The position numbers and the translations under genes were made by a program. Positions 1-12,168 of a stretch of 64,000 bases of DNA are shown one piece after another (positions within the stretch are counted from its first letter, which is position 1; every line of letters begins with the position of its first letter). The stretch covers positions 56,653,750 to 56,717,749 of the forward strand of contig CM049318.1 of the NCBI GenBank assembly GCA_026874595.1, written 5' to 3'. The notes under the pieces were generated by a model, which had not been told where the DNA came from, made no database searches, and saw only the letters and a list, made by a program, of their open reading frames with translations. This DNA comes from Sipunculus nudus (lineage: Eukaryota; Annelida; Sipuncula; Golfingiida; Sipunculidae).

Positions 1-1310
1 GTTGTAAAGGTGGTGTGATTATCTTGTGGTCTTAAACACGGTCAGACAGTACATAATAAAAAGCTGGCTCTATTTTTTATTAATGGCACCTTTTAGGAAC
101 TTGCTCACCTGACTTGGTTTATTTACTACTGTCAGGAGACCCATGTTGTTTGGAACCAGTGGTACGAATATTTTATCAGTTGCTTGATCTAGCTTTATAA
201 AGATAAGTGTGTTTGTTATGGGAAAAACACTTATTTATCACATTATTAGGTATTTGTTATGAGGTATTATGTTAGTGAAAGTGCTAAATCATTGCAAGAT
301 CCAAAATCAGGTCATCCTGCCACAGTCAGGTGATTCTTGTCTGTCATGTTCGTGTAGAAAGCAAAATATTATCAATAATGGATAACAATGCCAGTCAAAG
401 AGAAACTTATTGTATAATAAAAGTTATAAAAATTAAATCTGCTTTGGCATACAGGGAAGAATTTGCATGTAGTTGTGAAGTTTCTTATTCCCCCCCCCCC
501 CCCCCCTTAGGCCCCCAAATAAATAAAAGAGTTATAAAAATCTTCATTCCCGTCACCCAGTCCCATATGACCTTGTTAGAATATGGTAAATGGAAGAGAT
601 ATAGGACATTCCCCAAAACTAATAAGTTATAAATATCACCCGGGCTAGATGAGGTGACTGGCACTTCGGTGCAGTGTTTTGACTTGATTGTGTGTCAGTG
701 GGTGTGTTGTCCAGGTTGTACAGGTGGTCTGATCATCTTGTGGTCTCAAACACGGTCAAACAGGATATAACAAGCTGGCTCTCTTATTTGTATGTCACCT
801 TTGAGGCACAGACTCACCTGACTTGGGTTTTAGGAGACCCCTGTTTGGAACCAGTGGTGTGAAAATTTTATCAGTTACTTGATCTAGCTATATAATTTAA
901 AGATCAGCATGTTTGTTCTGGAAAAAAAAACACACTTGTTTATCATATTATTAGGTAGTTGTTGTGTGGTATCATGTTAGCAAGAATGCAAAATCATTGC
1001 AGTTGCTTAATCAATTACTTGATCTAGCTATATAAAGATCAGCATGTTTGTTATGGGGAAAAACACTTATTTATCATATAATTAGGTAGTTGTTATTTAG
1101 TATCATGTTAGTGAGTGCTCAGTCATTGAAAGATACAAAATTAGGTGATTCTTGTATGTCATGTCCTTTGTGGGAATCAAAATATTATCCAGAATAGATA
1201 ACAATGCCAGTCAAAGAAGTTACTGGAAGAATTTCCATGTAGTTATGAAGTTTCTATTTCCCCACTGCCCTGCCCCTTGAGGCCCCAAAATAAATAAAAA
1301 GAGTAATAAA
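1..1310. repeat. Diverged direct repeat, about 700-bp unit, 2-3 copies
   Basis: The first ~650 bases are repeated imperfectly from about 712. Both copies share GGTCTnAAACACGGTCA, AAGCTGGCTCT, the TTGATCTAGCT block, GGGAAAAACAC and a C-rich tract followed by GGCCCCnAAATAAATAAAA. A third, shorter copy of the TTGATCTAGCT block starts near 1015. The first copy has an uninterrupted 19-C run (about 489-507). No protein similarity is visible in the short open frames here. It lies upstream of the first INSIG exon in the window, so it is probably intronic. Confidence 0.7.
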
Positions 1311-1517
1311 ATTTAATTTTGGCTTGATATGCATATCAGTTTATTTTTATTTAAATTTAACGCTGAGTTTGAAGTTTGATTGAAAAATTCTGTAACCTTT
1401 GTGAATTTTGAGTGGACAGCCCAAGCCATCTCGCCTGACTCATTTTATACCTCTTGTAGAGCACTGTGTTTGCTTTATTAGTTATCGCTGTTCAAAGTTT
1501 GTCTCTTTCTATTTCAG

Positions 1518-1642
1518 CGATTATAGGTCTTCTGTACCCATTCTTTGATCGCAAGTTGGGCGAGGAACACAAGTACCGGCGTGAATGGTCCAGTGTAATG
1601 AGATGTGTCGCTGTCTTCGTGGGCATTAACCATGCCAGTGCA
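1518..1642 (+). CDS. INSIG: INSIG exon (first visible)
   Basis: 125 nt after the acceptor TTTCTATTTCAG; the donor GTATCC follows directly after NHASA. It encodes [10 protein letters not shown] through [10 protein letters not shown]. Confidence 0.93.
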
Positions 1643-4600
1643 GTATCCTTTCATGATGAACTTGTTTTCAATTTAGTCTTCAGCTGATTATGTGCATATT
1701 TATACTACTTGAATGAATTCAAATTGCATAAATGAGGTATATGATGATAATCAATGCCCAAGTTCTAGTTTCATAAAGTGTTAATTATATTTAGCACACT
1801 TGAGGTCACAATAAGTTGTTCACTTCATAGTTCACATCAGTGGGCATGAAATCAAATTACAAGCTACTGTAGAGTATTATCAGGTTTACCTACAAGCATT
1901 CCGGTTGTATTAACCACAAAATAATATTTTCAACTGTAAACACAGAGCTATCAGAGACTAAAATAAGAAATATCACACCAAGTTTTAAAATTAATTGGTT
2001 TACTAATATGTTCATGAGAAAATTTTAAAGGGACAGAAAAAGGTAAAAAAAATATCTATGCTTGAGATTGTTCCTTAATTTGTACCAGAAAATCGACTTT
2101 GCCAATAGTATGCAGTTATCCCTGACCTTGGCGGCCATGTCTATAGGCCTGTGGTGGCTGTTTGACAGATCTAGGAGTGGATTTGGTCTTGGAGTTGGAA
2201 TTGCAGTTCTTGCCACATTTGTTACTCAGCTTCTAGTCTATAATGGAGTTTACAGGTAAGATCACAGCAACAGAAAATTGATAATAAAAAATCTTGGTTA
2301 TTAAAATTCAGATTTTTTCTAGGTTGTTAAAAATGGATTTTGTTCACTTATCAGTTTTGGTTGTCCAGAAAATCCTGGTGTACACAAACTAAACATGCAC
2401 TCACTTTCTCTCATGGTATATATGTGTTAATGGTCATATAATTTGGTTTAATATAATGTAAAAATTGTATTTGTATCCGCCAAAACGAAATTTTGCCGAT
2501 ACTGTTTTTGACCGGGTTCCGCCTCCCCTGCGTTCGTTTCGGAGAACTCCTCTGAGACTACTGGACAGATTTTTCCGAAACTTACACAAATTATTGGGTC
2601 ACATGTGAACTGGTGCCTAACCAGTAAGTGACCTTGACCTCTGACCTTTCCTCTCTGCCCAGCGTCCGTTTGTGTGTCTGTTTCCACACATAAACCCACA
2701 TATCTCGGGAACCGTTTGACCGATCAGGAAAAAAAAATTACACAAATGTATCCCTGGGATAGCTTTATAACATACACAAAAAAAGGTGGCGCCACCTGCA
2801 ACCATGTTTGCACAGTGTCCATCTGTTTGTCTGCCTTGGGTTAAAATCACTCATATCTCTGCAGTAGTTTGACTAATTCACCTAAAATTCGGCATGCGTA
2901 TACATCCTTGATAGCTTTCTTGATTTTATGACAGCTGGCGCCACCTACATTCACGTTAACACTGCAGACATCAAAGCTCATATCTTAGGAACCGTTTGAC
3001 CAATCAGGAAAAATTTTTTACACAAATGTAGCCCTTGGATAGCTTTATAACATACACAAAAATTGCACAGCATCCATCTGTTTGTCTGCCTTGGGATAAA
3101 ATCACTCGCATCTCTGCAGTGGTTTGACCAAGTTACCTGAAATTTGGCATGCGCATACATCCCGCATAGCTTTCTTGATTTTATGACAGGTGGCGCCACC
3201 TTCATTCATGTTCATGCTGTAGACATCCGTGCTTATATCTCCGGACTTGTTCAACCAATCAGGAAAAATTTTTACACAAATGTAGCCCTTGGATAGCTTT
3301 ATAACATACACAAAAATGGTGGCGCCACCTGCAGCTATTTTTGCACTGTCAATCTGTTTGTCTGCCTTGGGTTAATATCACTCGTATCTCTGCAGTGGTT
3401 TGACCAAATTACCTGTAATTCGGCATGCGTATACATCCTGGATAGCTTTCTTGATTTTATGACAGGTGGCGCCACCTACATTCACGTTCATGCTCTAGAC
3501 ATCCGTGCTTATATCTCCGGACTTGTTCAACCAATCAGGAAAAAATTTTTACACAAATGTAGCCCTTGGATAGCTTTATAACATACACAAAAAAGGTGGC
3601 ACCACCTGCAGCCATTTTTGCACAGCATCCATCTGTTTGTCTGCTGTGGGATAAAATCACTCGTATCTCTGCAGTGGTTTGACTTTTCCGCATGCAATTT
3701 TGCATGTGTATACATCTTGGATAGTTTCTCATTCAAATAACAGGTGGCGCCACCTACAATCATGTTAATGTGGCAGAGATCCATTCTAATAAATAACACG
3801 TAACTCTATTTCTCCTTGCCACTCAATCCATGCCTCACATCACCTGTCCTTCTCTGATTTTGGCGGATACAGGTAGTTGCTTGTCGACTACCCGTATTCT
3901 AGTTATAAATTTAGTAGTCATATATTTTGATATGCTGCATCCAATGTTCAGTTGGAATCTTTTGCTTAAATGTTGTGTAGAATTTTATTTTTTTGTACAC
4001 ATGGTATTAAAGCCAGTTATTCAGCTCGGCCTTTTTGTAGAATTTGTGATTTCTGATTTAAGTGTTGACATAGTGAAAAACAATGTAACCTAAGTTCTTT
4101 GCTTCATATGTGCTTAAGTTGAAAGGAGGCTAGTTGCAAAAAACTCTTTGGTTCTTCATACTTACTTCCAGATGTCTTTGTGTGTTTGGATTATTTTGTG
4201 GGGCCCCCTACATGTTATTAATGTGAATATAAACAATACAAACAGCTTGTGTGCAGTCAGGTCTGCTTTTACTGGCCTATTTCTAGAAAAGTTCAAGGGA
4301 TAATCATTAAGTTAATATGCATCAGATATCAGAAAAGGCCTCTTCAAGTAAGGTCATGCATGTTATACAGATCTTGAGTTTGAGCTTTTTGTCTTGTTTT
4401 GTAGGTACACAGAACCAGATTTCCTGTATGTGCGGTCTTGGCTGCCATGCATATTCTTCTCAGGGGGCGTTACCATGGGCAATATAGGAAGACAGCTAGC
4501 TGTGGTAAGTAGGCCTATTAATTTGAGCAGAAACGGTTAACATGTTAGTTTGTTTCATTCAGACATTGCTACACTTAGAACTGTTATCACTCATTGGGTT

Positions 4601-5599
4601 TACTTTGTTGCAGTGTGCTGTTACAATTCTTTGTGGTAAAAATATTATATTATCTGGACAGCTGATATTAACAGGTATCAGTAAATAATTGCAAAACCAG
4701 GGCAGGGCTAGTGTTTGGCATATGCATTTATCATTATATCCAGCCCTGAAAACTGCTGAGCCCTGGCTGTCATTGTTTAACATGTTGAAGCAGAGATAAA
4801 CCTTAATTTAATACATGACAAAAAAAAAGTTGACTCCAGGAATAACCCAGAATGTCATCAAGAAAGATATATTGTATCCCCCCCCAAAGTCATGAGACAC
4901 AAAGTTAAATGTACAGATTCACCCAGATTGTCATCAAGAAAGATGTATTGTATCTCCCCCCCCCCCCCCCCAAGTCATGAGACACAAAGTTAAATGCACA
5001 GATTCACCCACATTGTCATCAAGAAAGATATTGTATCCCCCCCCCCCAAGTCATGAGACACAAAGTTAAATGTTTACAGATTCACCCAGATTGTCATCAA
5101 GAAAGATATATTGTATCCCCCCCCTAAGTCATGAGACACAAAGTTAAATGTACAGATTCGCCCAGATTGTCATCAAGAAAGATATATTGTATCTCCCCCC
5201 CCCCCCCCCCCTCCCAAGTCATGAGACACAAGGTTAAATGTACAGATTCACCCAGAAAGATATATCCCCCACCCCCATCATGAGATACAAAGTTAAATAT
5301 GTATTCCCACCCCCCCCCCCCCCCCCCCCCCCCGCCCCCCAAGTCATGAGATACAACATTTTCAGTTCCTATTTTTGGTGCTGTGTATAATAATGAAATA
5401 TTTAACAATTAAAAATACTTGGGACTTTGTAACCAGCTGAGTCTGCTTTTTAGGAACTCAATCGTAAATAAATACCTGTCCATTTTCCTTGCTTTATCAC
5501 AGTTGTGGATATAAGTTCTGATCGATTAATGTTAAATATTATTTCTCATTGCAGTATGACTACAAGGATTCTGAACTCCTTAAGGAACATCGAGATTAA
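1518..5599 (+). CDS. INSIG: INSIG (insulin-induced gene) family protein, C-terminal exons; 5' part outside window
   Basis: INSIG is a six-TM ER protein. In animals it binds SCAP and HMG-CoA reductase when sterols are high, holding back SREBP processing and promoting reductase degradation. Four coding exons are visible: 1518-1642, 2089-2255, 4405-4504 and 5555-5599, all with GT-AG introns and matching phases, giving about 144 C-terminal residues of a protein usually 225-277 aa. Near-identical family blocks are visible: [60 protein letters not shown] and GNIGRQLA. The Asp of FDRSRSG matches human INSIG1 Asp205, needed for SCAP binding, and the following Ser-Arg-Ser includes the PCK1-target serine position (Ser207). 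Of the two INSIG1 ubiquitination lysines in HKFKRE, the first is kept and the second is Arg here (HKYRRE). The first visible exon begins in phase 2, so upstream coding exons must lie before the window or remain unseen. INSIG1 and INSIG2 orthology cannot be separated. Confidence 0.96.
2089..2255 (+). CDS. INSIG: INSIG exon
   Basis: 167 nt between the acceptor TTTGTACCAG and the donor GTAAGA. It encodes [10 protein letters not shown] through LLVYNGVY and includes the FDRSRSG regulatory motif. Confidence 0.95.
2476..3902 (+). mobile_element. Helitron/Helentron-like non-autonomous element carrying a minisatellite (copy 1)
   Basis: The element appears to begin TCCGCC after a host A and end TCTAG before a host T. 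Subterminal inverted repeats GTATCCGCCAAAA (2473-2485) and TTTTGGCGGATAC (3858-3870) are exact. The second is followed by a hairpin (GGTAGT with ACTACC) about 10 nt before the terminal CTAG, as in Helitron and Helentron-associated 3' ends. The interior holds a roughly 280-bp tandem repeat, with the palindrome GGTGGCGCCACC at 2785, 3189, 3318, 3465 and 3743 and ACACAAATGTA / GATAGCTTTATAACATACAC blocks. No Rep/helicase coding is seen. It lies in an INSIG intron. Confidence 0.72.
4405..4504 (+). CDS. INSIG: INSIG exon
   Basis: 100 nt after the acceptor GTTTTGTAG, with donor GTAAGT. It completes the split Arg codon and encodes [10 protein letters not shown] through GNIGRQLAV. Confidence 0.95.
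4855..5350 (+). repeat. Intronic minisatellite, 65-80 bp unit with oligo-C tracts
   Basis: At least six tandem copies of a unit containing AAGTCATGAGACACAAAGTT, then CAGATTCACCCA, GTCATCAAGAAAGATAT and TTGTATC, each ending in a run of C (7 to about 16). The last run (about 5308-5339) is roughly 30 C interrupted once by G. It lies in the last INSIG intron, so the G-rich strand is the template strand. Confidence 0.9.
5555..5599 (+). CDS. INSIG: INSIG last coding exon
   Basis: 45 nt after the acceptor TTTCTCATTGCAG. It encodes [14 protein letters not shown] and a TAA stop (5597-5599), comparable in length to the short acidic/basic INSIG2 C-terminus. Confidence 0.92.
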   Translation, partial: YDYKDSELLKEHRD

Positions 5600-8500
5600 G
5601 AACTCTAGGATTCTTTAGTGAATCAGCCTTCATATTGGTCATCTATGCATCATCAAAGGGATCTTTGTCATCGTAGTGAGACAGCCATGCTGCATCGGTC
5701 ACAAGTGGAGTTGGCTCTTACAAAGCAACATGAACCACACTGAAAGCGTTGACAGGTTGTCAGTGACTATCACGTCACTGTCATATTTCTGACAAACTTC
5801 AAATGTACTTTTTAGTGTGGACAATGTCACCATGGACACAATTTTATGGTGGTGAGTGGGGATTGGTTACTGTCAACTAAAATGATGGTTGTCATGGAGA
5901 CTGTTCCCATTGGCACCATAAGGTATCCATTGCTGTGTTGCTGGCAGCCAGAAATGACGTGCTGAGTTTGCTGTCAGTATTATCAAAATGCAACACCAAC
6001 ATGAATCGTTTCCCGGTTAATAATCGTATCATATGCACCGTCATGATCATACATGCAAATATCGCGTGATAACCCATCATGCACTGTGGAGGATAATTGA
6101 TTGACAAGCTAGAGTTGACTGTGAGGACCACGCACAAACAAGGAGTTGCTGTGATACAACAATTAAAAGGACAGTACAGCAACATGGTCCACAACAGGAG
6201 TAATGGACAAAAAATTTAATTATGATTTGATCTGCACTCATTTCATTATCATATGTACATACTACATGCATTATTTTCATTTTATCATATCCATTTCTCA
6301 TTTTTCCAGAAAAGAAAAGTTGTATATTTGTTTATAATATTGCATATTTTGTCATCTTTGTTTTAGGAATATCTTGATGTTACTTTGCACGAACTACTGG
6401 TATGTGTGTACAAGATATTTGTCTGATAAAAGCACCACACATAAAAATGTAAACATATTGTCATTGATCTGTCAAGTCATTAATGGAAAAGTCTCCAGTA
6501 CATATATATGTAATGGTAAATAATGATGGATTAAAAAAAAACAGATCGGTTGGCTAAAATTGAGAGCTTGACAGTGATAGTTGCATTATTTGTATTATTA
6601 CTGACCCTTTTGTAGTACAAGAGTGCAAAAAAATTCTGTTCAATGTTTTGGTTTCACATAAGGGAACAGATTACATCAATACTGTATCAAGACGAAAATG
6701 GTTCTTTGGACTATATATTTGGTATGGTATGTTGGTTTTATGTATCAAGAAAAACAGGGTTTATGTTTTACTTGGGGGTACTAGGAACTGAGAGAGAACT
6801 GTGATATTCTTGAGAAGGGGGCTCTGGTTACAAATTCAGGTGGTCATGGGGAATCTACATTTATTTTCATAACATGCAATTCTTATATATTGGGAAACCA
6901 AAACAATTGCTGTCAGATGGCAGTTGAAAACCCAGAAAACTTGCAGCAGTTAGATCTAGTAGCAGTTTGCCAACCAAACACAGATATGTTCTATTGTGGG
7001 ATTGGCTTGATTTATGTATAGATCAGCCAATCAGATTACAGCTTATTTTGAATCAGTGGAAGAGGGATCTGCAAAACTGGTGATTGGTTGTGTCCAGTTT
7101 TGATCTAGTGTGGTAGACTTAAGTTGTTTCCTTAAAATCTGAGATGTTTATCTTTTTTTTTGCACACTTAAAAGCATATCAGCAACCCTTTTTTTTCTTG
7201 CACAGTGCAAGGTAAATTTTGAAATGTTTATTCTAAGATGAGGCTACACCATGTTCAGTTTTGATCAAACCAAACTTCTGTAAAACGGGTTATATCACTG
7301 CCAAGAGTGGTCTGTCCACCATACTGCATGTTTTTAAAATTCTAGGCACAATTTAAAAAAGAATTACAGATAACCATGTTTGTCTCTAATGGACTCTCCA
7401 TTATAATAAAATAAATGTCACTTTTCACCAGAGACAAAGTTAGATGTTTACATTTTAAAAAATGTTATAAAGTCCCATGTGCAAGGAATTTGAAAATAGG
7501 TGTCAGATAGTGGGATGATTGGAGTATCATACTGGTACGTGAATAATGCGAAATGATATCCCTTGTTTGTACTGTAATGCCTCTGGCCATCCCCTGGTGG
7601 CGACTCTTGTTAGCTTATTGAATTCTTGAAAAAATCATAGAGTTGTCACATGTAGCGTAGGTCAGAAGTAATTCATACAGAAATGTGAAGTGCCAGCCCA
7701 CAGATGGCTCTGATTTCTGCATGAGATTCCATAAGATGTGCACTTTTTTTGTCTATGCATATGTATTTGACAAAATGTTGGAACAGTGTGCTTAGAGTCA
7801 CAATCACATAGGGTAAAACCAAGACCAGTGACCTTTCATTACAAGCGTGATATTTAAAATCTAGTGGTCTCTTTAAATTCCTAGGGAATTGTACAGTCAG
7901 AGTAATAAATGTGTAATTTGTGATAGGAAATCTGCACAAATAGTCATAGCAGCACTTTCAAAATTAAGGAACTATCATCATTAGGATTTTAAATTGTAAT
8001 TAATCAAAATTGTGAATTTAGGATGTTTAAATAATTTTAATAATTAGATGAAGGTATTTATGTAATTTGATAATTTAAAATTACACACCAAATTTATTAA
8101 TGTCCACATGTAGCAATTTCAGGAATATTGTTAACCTTGTAGAACAGGGTTGATGATTTGTTTTGCATAATGTAACCTGTTGAGATTAATTTCCTATGTA
8201 TAATAACTAAATAGTACGATTGCATTTGTAATTAATCTTGAAAGTGAATGGATCTTAGGGGTTCTTATAACAGTCAGGCTGTGTAAATGGAGGAGGGCTT
8301 CCCCTAAACAGGCCTTTGGTTAACAGTTCATTTTGTCCATGATAATCACTAATATTAACTGTAGAGGGACGTTGTTATTGGTATCTGTTTTCATGGTAAC
8401 TCTTTTTCCAAGGTAAATTTTCACATCACTAATTTATAAACACAATTGTGTCTATGTTGAGTGTGTATGTCTTGTACTTTGGGTTGGGCGAAAGTAAAAT

Positions 8501-8830
8501 TTTTATTGTACTTTGTCTTGTGTGGTCTTTGTATGCTGAATGATTGATGCTTTGTTTGTTAGTGAATGGCTGATGATAGGATATAATCAATGTGTCAGGC
8601 TGATGAAAACGATTTGATGTTCGATCTTGCAGTGCCATAATGAAATGCAAATTTTTGCACATAACTTATAAGGCTCTGTGATATAGAAATGTGTGCTTTA
8701 TATACATTATATGTAAACAAAAGTTAATTATATAAGTATATTGACATGTAGGCAATTGACATTATTGACAGAATTGACATTATTAGTCTGAATAAAGCCC
8801 TACATATCAGTCGAGATGATGTACCAGTCT
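5600..8830 (+). other. Probable INSIG 3' UTR and following non-coding DNA
   Basis: No gene is seen in this stretch. AATAAA hexamers on the plus strand at 7405-7410 and 8791-8796 are possible polyadenylation signals. INSIG transcripts often have long 3' UTRs, but the end cannot be fixed from sequence alone. Confidence 0.4.
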
Positions 8831-9659
8831 AAATATGGCCTAAAGGCTCATTCTCTGCAGTAGGTCAACCAATTTTTACTAATGAAGGATCTTGAAATTA
8901 CAACGGATTCCCAACACTAGTGTTTTCTGGACCCGAAGTCCAAGTTACTTTATTAATACCAGTAAATGACCCCTTAAAATGAAACAATAAAGGTAATTCC
9001 TCATATATTGCATGGGTAACATTCAAAGATTTGTACTTGTCCTGGATTGCCTGGAAAGTCCTTGCAAAATTGCCATTTCAAATTCCAGGCCTGGAAAAAC
9101 ACCCTTATAGCAGGTGTCTTAAGGAGCCGAGGAAAACTCGTTAGATCAGATTATAACAAATAAATCGGGTCACATCCAGTGAACCAAAGATGTATGTTGT
9201 TAAACTGATCTACCAAGTAAATCATATTAATTATTAACTGACCCAAACCTTTGTTTTACTTCAACTGTTTAAAACCCAATGGTAATCGATTTAGCGTACT
9301 CTTACATTCCTCTTTGGTCATGGTTGTGAAGGAGTATTACCATCAACCATGAGTATCACCTAAAATTGTTACTTTTACCTCTATATCATTTGTCCCGTAA
9401 ATGTCCTGCAAGTCTGTCAAATGATGTAAAAATGTTAAATTAGAAAACCTCTGTTCCAAGTCATCTCAGGTTATGCAACAGTGTAGAATCACATCATAGA
9501 CATTCACAAGTCCAACAACTGCTTGAGGAGTTTGGAATTATGACAAATAACCATTGCGATAAAAACTTATTTTGATGATTAAATATATAAAAGTTGAAAC
9601 TAGATAATTCTTGGCACCGCAGACAATTAATCCCCTCCCCCCCCCCCCCCTTTAAAAAA
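8831..9659. other. Intergenic DNA, nothing recognised
   Basis: AT-rich, with no convincing coding region. A C-run lies near 9638-9650. Confidence 0.5.
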
Positions 9660-10620
9660 TAGGCCCCCCATCTTCAGCAGCAAATCATTTCAGACCAATA
9701 GCAATTTTTACTGAAAGCAAACGTATGGATGGATGCCACACAATCACGATTGCAGATAGTGCCACCAGTCTTGAATACAAGATGGAGGTATCCAAGATCA
9801 ATGGACATGTACAATTTCAGCCCAATCTGTCCTTTAGTTTTAGACCTATAATGCTCAGTACTGTCAAGTAGCAATGATGAGGTATTAAAAAGCGTGAAAA
9901 CAAGAAGAGGACAAGATGGCGCCACCTGTCTTCTGCAGAAGACAAAGCTATCCAAGATCTTGAGCCTTTTTGTTTTTTGGACCAATCCATGCATCCCTTA
10001 TTGAGATATATTTTATTTTGTGTGATTTTCACCATATATGGCAATATTCAAGGTCAAGGCCACTCTCATAGGAAAGGTCATGACCCCAATTTGAATATAT
10101 ACATCATCCCATAACCCATGTCTATGTATATGCAAAATATGAAAGAAATCTGTCCATTAGTTTTTGACTTTTTATGCTCACAGCACTGTAAAGAGCCAAT
10201 GATGGGGGTATTAAATGGCACAAAAACAAGAAGAGGATAACAGGTGGTGCCACCAGTCATAAAATCGAGAAAGCTGTCCAGGATGTATAAACCTGCAAAA
10301 TTTCAGGTGGAAAAGTCAAATCACTGCTGAGATATGAGTGATTTTATCCCAAGGCAGATGAACAGATGGATGCTGTGCAAAAATGGTTGCAGGTGGTGCC
10401 ACCATTTTAAGTGTATGTTATAAAGCTATCAAAGGGCTACATTTGTGCAAAATTTTTAGCCTGATCGGTCAAACGGTTCCCCAGATATGTGGGTTATGTG
10501 TGTAAACAGACGCACAAATTGACGCTGGGCAGAGAGGAAAGGTCAGAGGTCAACCAAAAATGAGGGCGCAGAAGTTCACATGTGACATGATGATAAACCC
10601 AATTCGCTTAAAATGCAAAC
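9660..10620 (-). mobile_element. Inverted, truncated relative of the Helitron-like element
   Basis: Read on the minus strand this shares long stretches with 2600-3790: TTTCCTCTCTGCCCAGCGTC, CCACATATCTnGGGAACCGT, TTGACCGATCAGG, GATAGCTTTATAACATACAC and the CATCCATCTGTTCATCTGCC block, plus GGTGGnGCCACC palindromes. Neither terminus is recognisable, so this is a relic. Confidence 0.68.
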
Positions 10621-12083
10621 CAAGCTTTTTCAAACAGTTGAAACATATAGTTCCAATAATCTGGGAATTCTGCATCTAGACATTGTGTCTAGACGCTGTG
10701 TCTGGACGTCTAGACACATTGTCTAGACACCCACCAGAGCCAGGTCAGTTGCCATGGTGATGTCTGGACCCCACCTGTTTTTAAACCTGGCAGAACCCTA
10801 CCATAGAATAATTCTTGTAAAGTTTAAACCAATCAGCTTAACAGTTCCATCATAAATCAGTGTATAAGCTAGAAGAGTTTAAAATTACATTTTCCCTTGT
10901 AAAAAACACATCAATGTAGGTGGCGCCACCAATACCTCAGTTTCAGATATGACATATGTGACAAACATTGGTATAAAATATGTGATCATAGCTCTAGCCG
11001 TTTCTGAAATTTTAATTTTAGTGTGCTTTTTTGGACAGATGACGTAGTTCAACCTCCTGTTACTCAGCCAAAAATCACCAAATTGGAACCATTCGAACAA
11101 ACTTGAGAAAGATTGTTCCAGGGATCATTTCTGTGAAATATTGGACAATTTGGCTGGACAATTTTGGAGAAGAAGATTTTTAAAGCTTTTCTAGCTTTTT
11201 CCCTATAAAATCTAAGAAAATGCAGTTAGAAAAAAATAAACATAATCCGATAGTTTTTCAGATGACTGATTATTTGCAAAAAAATTGGTGATGCTAGCTT
11301 CTGCCATTTTTGAGATAGCTATGGTTAAAGTACAGACAACGCACAACACACGACGCACGCCGCCGCACCATGGCATAAGCTCACAGGTTCGCTAATAAAA
11401 CATTAAGTAAAATATCAAAACTGCATGACTTGTACTGGTGTAGGTTTACATGTACTTGCACTTCCAGAAGAACATTTTAGTAATGTGTGAACAAGGCAGA
11501 TGTTTTGTGTACAGGATTGCTCTTAGAGCTGACTTATTTCTGACCTTTAATTTCTGACCTTTATTAGGCACATGGTAAAGAGTGTTTTTTTTTTTTTAAA
11601 TCTTCTCTAAAAGCAAAAATTTTATATATTTTGAAAATCTATATATATTTGTTTACAATTTCTTTCTTTCATGATTTATACCTATATTATCTGCTTTGTA
11701 ATGTCACAAATTGCCCCCTTTAAATTCCCTTTCAAAAGGATCATGTATTCATCCATGTTTCAAAGTGTTTGCCGGTCTCTTGGTCTACACAAAATCTCCA
11801 AAGGTTCTCAATGAATTTTAATAAATTCAGGACTTGCAAAGTTTAGTTAAATCTTAAATCTACTGATATTAAAAGGTTCAATATACTTGTGGTCTTGCAC
11901 ACATTTGCATGCCTGAAGGTTCACTTAAGAAATGTGTGAATGAGCCAGCTGTTTGGTGTACAGGATTGGTCTTACAACTGACACTGATATAAGTCTTTTG
12001 TCCTACCTGTTTTTTTTTCCAGTACAGACTTCTATTTATGTACAAGTTCCCTGTTATGTTACCTGATTTCTTAAAAACACACA

Positions 12084-12085
<2 letters not shown>
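10621..12085. other. Intergenic repeats: GTCTAGAC cluster and an unidentified element end
   Basis: 10675-10731 has five imperfect copies of TGTCTAGACA-type palindromes in under 60 bases. A lone GGTGGCGCCACC lies at 10919-10930. 11340-11395 (ACGACGCACGCCGCCGCACC, then ACAGGTTCGCTAATAAAA) looks like the terminus of another bivalve-type interspersed repeat. No coding is seen. Confidence 0.45.

Positions 12086-12165
<80 letters not shown>
12086..12165. repeat. (TA)n microsatellite
   Basis: A nearly pure TA dinucleotide run of about 40 units. It directly abuts the transposon that follows. Open frames through it encode only Tyr-Ile repeats and are not genes. Confidence 0.98.

Positions 12166-12168
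<3 letters not shown>

Noticed and set aside
330-632. 100-codon open frame on the plus strand
   Set aside because: It crosses a poly-C tract (a Pro run) inside a non-coding duplicated repeat; no similarity or splice context.
2447-3799. Repeat array considered as a CRISPR-like or satellite locus
   Set aside because: Unit length (~280 bp), eukaryotic context and Helitron-like termini fit a transposon-borne minisatellite.
8601-8640. CTGATGA occurrences elsewhere (near 8609, 32245, 44645) checked as hammerhead cores
   Set aside because: No GAAA plus matching stems at the right spacing; the one at 44645 is coding sequence of the receptor tail exon.
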